Assembly (NCBI GenBank): GCA_964517265.1
Contig: CAZFBS010000009.1
Coordinates: 10,691 to 74,690 of the forward strand
Length of the DNA stretch: 64,000 bases
Direction: 5' to 3'
Source of the DNA: REEP01 sp964517265
Lineage (GTDB): Bacteria; Pseudomonadota; Alphaproteobacteria; Rhodospirillales; Defluviicoccaceae
This document shows, piece by piece, positions 59,123-64,000 of this stretch. The notes under the pieces were generated by a model. That model did not search any database. It was not told where the DNA came from and was given only the letters and a program-made list of their open reading frames with translations. Both the position numbers and the translations under genes were made by a program. Positions within the stretch are counted from its first letter, which is position 1, and each line of letters starts with the position of its first letter.

Positions 59123-60453
59123 AGTTTCGTAAGCTGCTGACGGCTGCCGCTACGGCGTTCTTCCTGGCGCCGGCAGTGCATGCGGCCGACATCGATGACG
59201 ACAGCGAGACCTATCGTCTGCTCAATCTGTTCGGCGATGTCTTTGAGCGCGTTCGCTCCGATTACGTGGAGCATGCCACTGACAAGAAGCTGGTGGAGGC
59301 GGCGATCAGTGGGATGCTGACGTCTTTGGATCCCCATTCCGGTTATCTCAATGCCGACAGCTATCAGGAAATGCAAGTGCAGACCCGGGGCGAGTTCGGC
59401 GGTCTCGGTATTGAAGTGACCATGGAAAACGGGCTGGTGAAGGTCGTATCGCCAATTGACGAGACGCCGGCGGCGCAAGCCGGGCTGGAGCCAGGCGATC
59501 TCCTCACCCATCTCGACGGCGAGCCCGTCTTGGGTTTGACCTTGCCCGAGGCTGTCGAGAAAATGCGTGGGCGGGTGGGCAGCAAGATCAACCTCACCGT
59601 CCGCCGTGAAGGCCGGGAGCCGTTCGATGTCGCGATCACCCGCGATGTCATCCGGATCCGCTCGGTGCGTTCCCGATTGGAAGGCAAGGTCGGCTACGTG
59701 CGGATCAGTTCCTTCAACGAGCAGACCGAGGAAGCGCTTGATCAGGCGATCGACGAGTTGAAGCAGGAGGCCGGTCCGGATCTGCAGGGGATCGTTCTCG
59801 ATCTGCGCAACAATCCGGGTGGGCTGCTGTCCCAGGCGGTCGCAGTTTCGGATGCGTTCCTCGACCAGGGTGAGATCGTCTCCACCCGCTCGCGCCGCAC
59901 CGAGGAAACCCAACGCTTCAATGCCCGCTCGGGAGACCTCGCCCGGGATCTGCCGGTCGTGGTTCTGATCAACGGCGGATCGGCGTCGGCATCGGAGATC
60001 GTTGCCGGTGCCCTTCAGGATCATCGCCGCGCGATTGTTCTTGGCACCAAGTCGTTCGGCAAGGGATCGGTGCAAACGATCATTCCCTTGACCGGGTATG
60101 GTGCGATCCGCCTGACCACCGCTCGCTACTACACACCCTCCGGCCGATCGATCCAGGCAAAGGGAATCGAGCCGGACATCGAGGTCAATCAGGCCAAGAT
60201 CGAGAACCTCGAACAGGCCGGCGGGCGCAGCGAGGCCGATCTTCGCAGAGCGCTCGACGCCGAGGAAGCGGACCCGGAAGGCGAGGGTGCGCGTGAGGCG
60301 CCCGATGCCGCCGAACCGGTGGGCGAGGAAACCGGTGCGGAGCAGCCGAAGGATGCGGAACCGCAGGATTATCAGTTGATGCGGGCGGTGGATCTGATTC
60401 GGGGAATCGCCCTCTATGCGGAGAAGTTGCCGATCGCCGCTGCGGCGCGGTAG
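59119..60453 (+). CDS. ctpA: Carboxy-terminal processing protease (S41)
   Basis: This is a periplasmic S41 serine protease of the CtpA/Prc type, 444 residues, which trims envelope proteins and helps control peptidoglycan hydrolases. A signal peptide (LLTAAATAFFLAPAVHAAD) is followed by a PDZ domain (FGGLGIEVTMENGLVKVVSP). The catalytic serine lies in INGGSASASEIVAGALQD and the lysine in GTKSFGKGSVQT. An acidic low-complexity segment (EEADPEGEGAREAPDAAEP) near the C terminus is longer than usual. The ATG at 59119 overlaps the envC stop, and AAAGGTAAG stands upstream. Confidence 0.95.
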   Translation: MKFRKLLTAAATAFFLAPAVHAADIDDDSETYRLLNLFGDVFERVRSDYVEHATDKKLVEAAISGMLTSLDPHSGYLNADSYQEMQVQTRGEFGGLGIEVTMENGLVKVVSPIDETPAAQAGLEPGDLLTHLDGEPVLGLTLPEAVEKMRGRVGSKINLTVRREGREPFDVAITRDVIRIRSVRSRLEGKVGYVRISSFNEQTEEALDQAIDELKQEAGPDLQGIVLDLRNNPGGLLSQAVAVSDAFLDQGEIVSTRSRRTEETQRFNARSGDLARDLPVVVLINGGSASASEIVAGALQDHRRAIVLGTKSFGKGSVQTIIPLTGYGAIRLTTARYYTPSGRSIQAKGIEPDIEVNQAKIENLEQAGGRSEADLRRALDAEEADPEGEGAREAPDAAEPVGEETGAEQPKDAEPQDYQLMRAVDLIRGIALYAEKLPIAAAAR

Positions 60454-60500
60454 CGAAGGTTCGGCAGCCTGAACATCAGGAAAGCGGCCGCTTCCACACG

Positions 60501-61661
60501 ATGATCTTCGCGTTTCTGACGTCCCGTGCACGGCGCTCGGGCCTTGGCCGGGCGCCGCGAAAGCGGCGCTGGGTGACTCCGGCGGCAGCAAGCGGCCTCG
60601 GCCTCGGTGTGGTAAGCCTGCTGCTCGTCGGGGGGTGGTGGCTGACCGACCGGCAGGCCTCCGGTGGCGCCGCCGAGGTCGTCGTCATCGATGTTCCCCA
60701 CCGTGGCGGCAGCAGCGGAGCGAACGGCACGTCGGGCGCAACCTCTGAGGGCGAAGCCGCGGTGAGTGCCCTGGCGGGCGGGCGGATGTCCGCGAAGACG
60801 GGCCGGGAAGGGGATCGCCAGCCGAGCGCGAGCGGGGGCGCGGCAGAGGAGACGATGATGGTGCCGGCGCCACAGCCGGCGTTGCTGGAGGAAGGTCCAT
60901 ACGGCCCCTTGCCGAAGATCGCAGTGGACGGCCGGAAACCGTGGCAGGTATATAAGAAGCCTTCGGACTTGCGCGATACCCGACCGCGGATTGCAGTCGT
61001 CGTCACCGGGTTCGGCTTGAGCACGGCAGCCTCTCAGGACGCAATCCGGCGCCTGCCGTCGGAGGTAACCCTGTCGGTGGACGCTTATGCCGCCGCGCCG
61101 CAAACGTGGGCTCCGAAAGCGCGGGAAGCCGGTCACGAAATCCTGCTTTCCCTGCCCCTGGAATCCTCTGACTTTCCGTTTCGGGACCCCGGTCCGAGCG
61201 CGTTGCTGACCAGTCTGCCGGTCGCGGACAACCTCGATCGCCTCCAGCAGCTGCTCAGCCGATGTGCCGGCTATGTCGGCGTGGTAAGTGTCTTGGGGCG
61301 TCGCTTCGAGCAAGATCAGGACAGCCTGCGCCCTGTTCTGGAGTTCCTCGCTCAGCGTGGCTTGATGTACGTTGGCGGGGAGACCTCCGCAGCATCACTG
61401 CCGTCGGAGCTTGCCGACGAAACGGAGTTTCCGAGAATCGTGGTTGATATGTGGATCGACGAGGAGGCCACGCCCCGTGGGATCGATCGAGCGCTGGCGC
61501 AGCTGGAAGCAACGGCGCGCGAGCGGGCGGTTGCGGTCGGCGTTGCCCGCAATTCGCCCTTGACGATTGCGAGGCTGGCGGCATGGGCGGCTTCGCTGGA
61601 ACAAAAGGATATTGCGCTGGTTCCGGTTTCCGCAATTGCCGGCCGCCAGTTGCTGCCATGA
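60501..61661 (+). CDS. Divergent polysaccharide deacetylase family protein
   Basis: This protein, 386 residues, has one N-terminal membrane anchor (about residues 30-48, LGLGVVSLLLVGGWWL), a glycine- and serine-rich periplasmic spacer and a C-terminal domain of the divergent polysaccharide deacetylase family (PF04748). RIAVVVTGFGLSTAASQDAI starts the fold, LPSEVTLSVDAYA and EILLSLPLESSDFP follow, and RIVVDMWIDEEATPRGI lies near the end. The catalytic activity of this family is not established. The gene often follows envC and ctpA, suggesting a cell-wall or division-related role. rppH overlaps its stop by four bases. Confidence 0.85.
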   Translation: MIFAFLTSRARRSGLGRAPRKRRWVTPAAASGLGLGVVSLLLVGGWWLTDRQASGGAAEVVVIDVPHRGGSSGANGTSGATSEGEAAVSALAGGRMSAKTGREGDRQPSASGGAAEETMMVPAPQPALLEEGPYGPLPKIAVDGRKPWQVYKKPSDLRDTRPRIAVVVTGFGLSTAASQDAIRRLPSEVTLSVDAYAAAPQTWAPKAREAGHEILLSLPLESSDFPFRDPGPSALLTSLPVADNLDRLQQLLSRCAGYVGVVSVLGRRFEQDQDSLRPVLEFLAQRGLMYVGGETSAASLPSELADETEFPRIVVDMWIDEEATPRGIDRALAQLEATARERAVAVGVARNSPLTIARLAAWAASLEQKDIALVPVSAIAGRQLLP

Positions 61662-62158
61662 GCGTTTCTGATCGGCAGCCGCATCGGTACCGGAAGGGGG
61701 TCGGCGCTCTGGTGTTCAACGACCATGGCAGGGTGCTGGTTGCGCGCCGGATCGGGATCGCGGACGCATGGCAACTGCCGCAAGGAGGGCTTCACCGCGG
61801 CGAAAACCCATGGGCGGCGGTGAAGCGCGAATTGCTGGAGGAGATCGGGACGGATCGTGTTGAGGTGATCGCCGAATATCCGGGCTGGTTGCGCTACGAG
61901 CTGCCGGAGCGGCTTCGCGGCAAAGTCTGGAAAGGCAAATATTGCGGCCAGGAGCAGCGCTGGTTTGCGTTCCGCTTTACCGGTGACGATCAGGATATCG
62001 ACCTCGCCGCCCATGGTAAGCCCGAGTTTGACGACTGGCGGTGGGTGGAGATCGGGCAGCTGCCGGCGCTGGCAGTGACCTTCAAGCGGGATCTTTACCG
62101 GCAACTGGTCGAACATTTTGCCGCCGTCGCCGGGCAAAACGGGATGAGCGGGTCGTGA
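61658..62158 (+). CDS. rppH: RNA pyrophosphohydrolase
   Basis: This Nudix hydrolase, 166 residues, removes pyrophosphate from the 5' end of transcripts to trigger decay, and also acts on dinucleoside polyphosphates. The Nudix box is complete: GGLHRGENPWAAVKRELLEE followed by IGTD. YRKGVGALVFNDHGRVLVAR and DAWQLPQGG precede it. KYCGQEQRWFAFRFTGDD and PEFDDWRWVEIGQLP are typical of RppH. Start and stop both overlap neighbours by four bases (ATGA and GTGA), so it is translated as part of a tightly packed operon. Confidence 0.94.
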   Translation: MSVSDRQPHRYRKGVGALVFNDHGRVLVARRIGIADAWQLPQGGLHRGENPWAAVKRELLEEIGTDRVEVIAEYPGWLRYELPERLRGKVWKGKYCGQEQRWFAFRFTGDDQDIDLAAHGKPEFDDWRWVEIGQLPALAVTFKRDLYRQLVEHFAAVAGQNGMSGS

Positions 62159-63162
62159 GCGGGGTGGCAGATTTGCCCGCGATGTTGATCCTGCAGGTGC
62201 TGGGCGGGCTCCTTCTGCTGCTGGGCGGGGCGGAATTGCTGGTACGGGGATCGGTCGCGATCGCGCGCCGGATGGGAGTCTCGACCATGGTCATTGGTAT
62301 GACGGTGGTCGCCTTCGGCACGTCTGCGCCGGAACTGATCGTCAGCCTGCAGGCTGCGCTCGGCGGGGCGCCCGGCATCGCGGTCGGCAATATCGTCGGC
62401 AGCAACATCGCCAACGTGCTGTTGATCATCGGCTTGACGGCGCTCTGCATGCCGATTGCCGCTCAGCCCCGGCCGTTGGTGCGCGATTCGCTGACCATCG
62501 TCGGCAGCAGTCTTTTGTTCATGTGGCTGATGTGGAGTGGAACCATCGGCACCGTCGACGGTCTCCTGCTGCTGTTCGTGTTTTGCCTGTTCATGGCCAT
62601 GTCCTACCGGGGGTCGGCCAGCAATGACGGCGATCCGGCCGCGGGGGCGACGGCGCGAAGCCTCGAGCTCGAGGCGGAGGAAATGGGCAGTCTTCCCGAT
62701 GGCGCCTGGGTCCCCTGGGTCGCCACTCTCATGGGCCTTGCCGGACTGGCTTTGGGCTCGGATTTCCTTGTCGAGGGCGGCAGCGGCATCGCCCGGCTGC
62801 TCGGCGTCTCGGAAGCGGTGATCGGCTTGACGATGATCGCCCTCGGCACCTCGCTGCCCGAACTCGCCGCCTCCGTGGCCGCCTCCTTGCATCGTCAACC
62901 GGATGTCGCCGTCGGCAACGTGCTGGGCAGCAATCTGTTCAACATGCTGTTTGTCGGCGGGACGGTCGCCGTTGTCGCTCCACTCGCTATCGACGAGAGA
63001 ATTCTGGCGTTCGATATGTGGATCATGCTGGGGGTCACCATCTTGTTTCTGCCCGTGCTCCTCGGCAGCCGCTTCGGTCGAAGGGTGGGGCTCGGGTTCG
63101 TTGTTCTTTATGGCGGCTACATCACGCTGCAGTTCTATGGCGGCTCGGTGGTCGCGGGCTGA
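62155..63162 (+). CDS. Calcium/sodium antiporter (CaCA family, YrbG-like)
   Basis: This inner-membrane cation antiporter has 335 residues and about ten helices. The two inverted alpha repeats are clear: VAFGTSAPELIVSLQAALGG with NIVGSNIANVLL, and IALGTSLPELAASVAASL with NVLGSNLFNMLF. Their acidic residues form the ion site. A charged central cytoplasmic loop (about residues 160-185) separates the halves. It should exchange Ca2+ for Na+ or H+. The GTG at 62155 overlaps the rppH stop (GTGA). An internal ATG nine codons later is an alternative. Confidence 0.9.
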   Translation: MSGVADLPAMLILQVLGGLLLLLGGAELLVRGSVAIARRMGVSTMVIGMTVVAFGTSAPELIVSLQAALGGAPGIAVGNIVGSNIANVLLIIGLTALCMPIAAQPRPLVRDSLTIVGSSLLFMWLMWSGTIGTVDGLLLLFVFCLFMAMSYRGSASNDGDPAAGATARSLELEAEEMGSLPDGAWVPWVATLMGLAGLALGSDFLVEGGSGIARLLGVSEAVIGLTMIALGTSLPELAASVAASLHRQPDVAVGNVLGSNLFNMLFVGGTVAVVAPLAIDERILAFDMWIMLGVTILFLPVLLGSRFGRRVGLGFVVLYGGYITLQFYGGSVVAG

Positions 63163-63272
63163 TGGCGCGCATCAAACGCCCTGATGCCGATGCGATGCCC
63201 ACCGTCATGGCGCGTGCGGATGCTTGCGTCTTGAAATCCGTCCTGCTGGAGGTCATCGTTCCGCATGCCTGA
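63162..63272 (+). CDS. Possible 36-residue micro-ORF
   Basis: An ATG shares one base with the antiporter stop (TGATG) and opens a 36-codon frame that ends eight bases inside the following SDR gene. The peptide (MARIKRPDADAMPTVMARAD onwards) resembles nothing I know. It may be a real coupling ORF that carries ribosomes from the antiporter to the SDR gene, or simply a short open frame in a 102-base gap. Only the start/stop spacing supports it. Confidence 0.25.
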   Translation: MARIKRPDADAMPTVMARADACVLKSVLLEVIVPHA

Positions 63273-64000
63273 ACAGTCCCCCCCGATCGCACTGGTAACG
63301 GGTGCGGCCAAGCGGATCGGCCGGGCGATCGCGCTGGATCTGGCACGGCACGGCTGGGCCGTTGCCGTTCATTACAACCGCTCGGCCGATGCGGCGGAAG
63401 GGGTTGCCGAGGAAATCCTGTCCGCCGGCGGTCGGGCGCTCAGCGTTCGTGCCGATCTCAACGTCGAGGCGGAAGCTGCGGCGCTGGCCGAGCAGGTGGT
63501 GACGAAACTCGGCCCGATGCGCTGTCTCGTCAATAATGCCTCCGTGTTCGAGAAGGACGATGCCCACACTGCGACCCGCGAGTCGTGGGATCTGCACATG
63601 CAGGTCAATCTGCGCACACCGTTCGTTCTGACCCAGGCATTCGCCCGCCAGCTGCCTGATCGCTGGGACGGCAACGTGGTCAATATTCTGGACCAGAGGG
63701 TCTGGAACCTGACGCCGTTTTTCACATCTTATACCGTCAGCAAGGCAGCGCTGTGGGCGTTGACCCAGACGCTGGCGATGGCGCTGGCGCCGCGGGTGCG
63801 GGTCAACGCGGTGGGACCGGGGCCGACCCTGCCGAGCTCGCGCCAGACCAAGGAGCAGTTCGTCCGCCAGTGGTCGTCATTGCCGCTCGCGCGTCAGGTC
63901 CAAGCGCAAGAGATCTGCGATGCGGTCCGCTTTATCCTGACCGCCCCTTCGATGACCGGGCAGATGATCGCCATCGATGGGGGTCAGCATCTCGGCTGGA
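63265..64000 (+). CDS. SDR oxidoreductase, pteridine reductase-like (3' cut)
   Basis: This is a classical SDR whose frame stays open to the right edge, giving 245 codons here, so its end is outside the window. The cofactor loop is VTGAAKRIGRAIALDLA. The TGxxKRIG form and NNASVFEKDD are typical of the pteridine/dihydromonapterin reductase branch (FolM, PTR1). The active-site Tyr and Lys are in SYTVSKAALWALTQ. NAVGPGPTLPSSRQT and GQMIAIDGGQHLGW are conserved near the C terminus, so almost the whole enzyme is visible. A folate or molybdopterin role is inferred from family only; a neighbouring folB would support it. Confidence 0.8.
   Translation, partial: MPEQSPPIALVTGAAKRIGRAIALDLARHGWAVAVHYNRSADAAEGVAEEILSAGGRALSVRADLNVEAEAAALAEQVVTKLGPMRCLVNNASVFEKDDAHTATRESWDLHMQVNLRTPFVLTQAFARQLPDRWDGNVVNILDQRVWNLTPFFTSYTVSKAALWALTQTLAMALAPRVRVNAVGPGPTLPSSRQTKEQFVRQWSSLPLARQVQAQEICDAVRFILTAPSMTGQMIAIDGGQHLGW

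Overview
The window is a gene-dense, GC-rich stretch of an alphaproteobacterial chromosome. The order nuoL-nuoM-nuoN-birA-coaX ... DUF1467-proS-lolC-lolD-dnaE and then rpsB-tsf-pyrH-frr-uppS-cdsA-dxr-rseP-bamA-skp-lpxD-fabZ-lpxA-lpxI-lpxB is the conserved alphaproteobacterial arrangement. LpxI in place of LpxH, the short form of ProS, and a single LolC/E-type permease also fit that class, most likely Rhodospirillales. Glycogen enzymes, a PfkB phosphofructokinase and a cytoplasmic NAD(P)-type hydrogenase would suit a glycogen-storing, facultatively fermentative member such as a Defluviicoccus-like lineage. That placement is an inference and nothing in the window proves it. No rRNA, tRNA, CRISPR array, transposase or prophage was recognised.

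Layout. (1) 1-5.9 kb: the 3' end of the complex I operon, then biotin ligase, pantothenate kinase and a DUF1467 membrane protein. The ribonuclease J and methylmalonyl-CoA epimerase genes often found between coaX and DUF1467 are absent. (2) 5.9-9.1 kb: an accessory insert with a small membrane ORF, a GT2 glycosyltransferase and an atypical SDR/epimerase. It lies among AT-richer non-coding DNA with several palindromes and a minus-strand terminator. (3) 9.1-30.8 kb: a long plus-strand housekeeping series covering prolyl-tRNA synthetase, lipoprotein export, replicative polymerase, translation factors, UMP kinase, polyprenyl and phospholipid precursors, MEP pathway, outer-membrane assembly and lipid A. 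Most neighbours overlap or are a few bases apart. (4) 30.8-37.4 kb, minus strand: malQ-glgX-glgB, the alpha-glucan branching and debranching set. (5) 38.2-42.7 kb, plus strand: a five-gene group 3b [NiFe]-hydrogenase operon (beta, stand-alone cyclic-nucleotide-binding-fold protein, gamma, delta, alpha). (6) 42.8-47.9 kb, minus strand: a GH57 protein, an acyl-CoA synthetase and a class II photolyase. (7) 48.1-55.6 kb: pfkB, an ethylene-receptor-like HWE histidine kinase, cyclophilin, tag, pyruvate kinase, two transporters and a coiled-coil protein of unknown function. (8) 55.9-64.0 kb: UDP-sugar epimerase, gpmA, then an envelope series envC-ctpA-divergent deacetylase-rppH-CaCA antiporter and the start of a pteridine-reductase-like SDR.

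How the parts may work together. The glycan enzymes (malQ, glgX, glgB, perhaps GH57), pfkB, gpmA and pyk outline glycogen turnover into an Embden-Meyerhof route. The group 3b hydrogenase could dispose of or recover the reducing equivalents when respiration (complex I at the left edge) is limited. The most unusual single gene is the membrane sensor kinase at 49,045-50,205. Its N-terminal domain carries every residue known to be needed for copper-dependent ethylene binding in plant ETR1, at a constant offset of ten positions, fused to an HWE kinase core.
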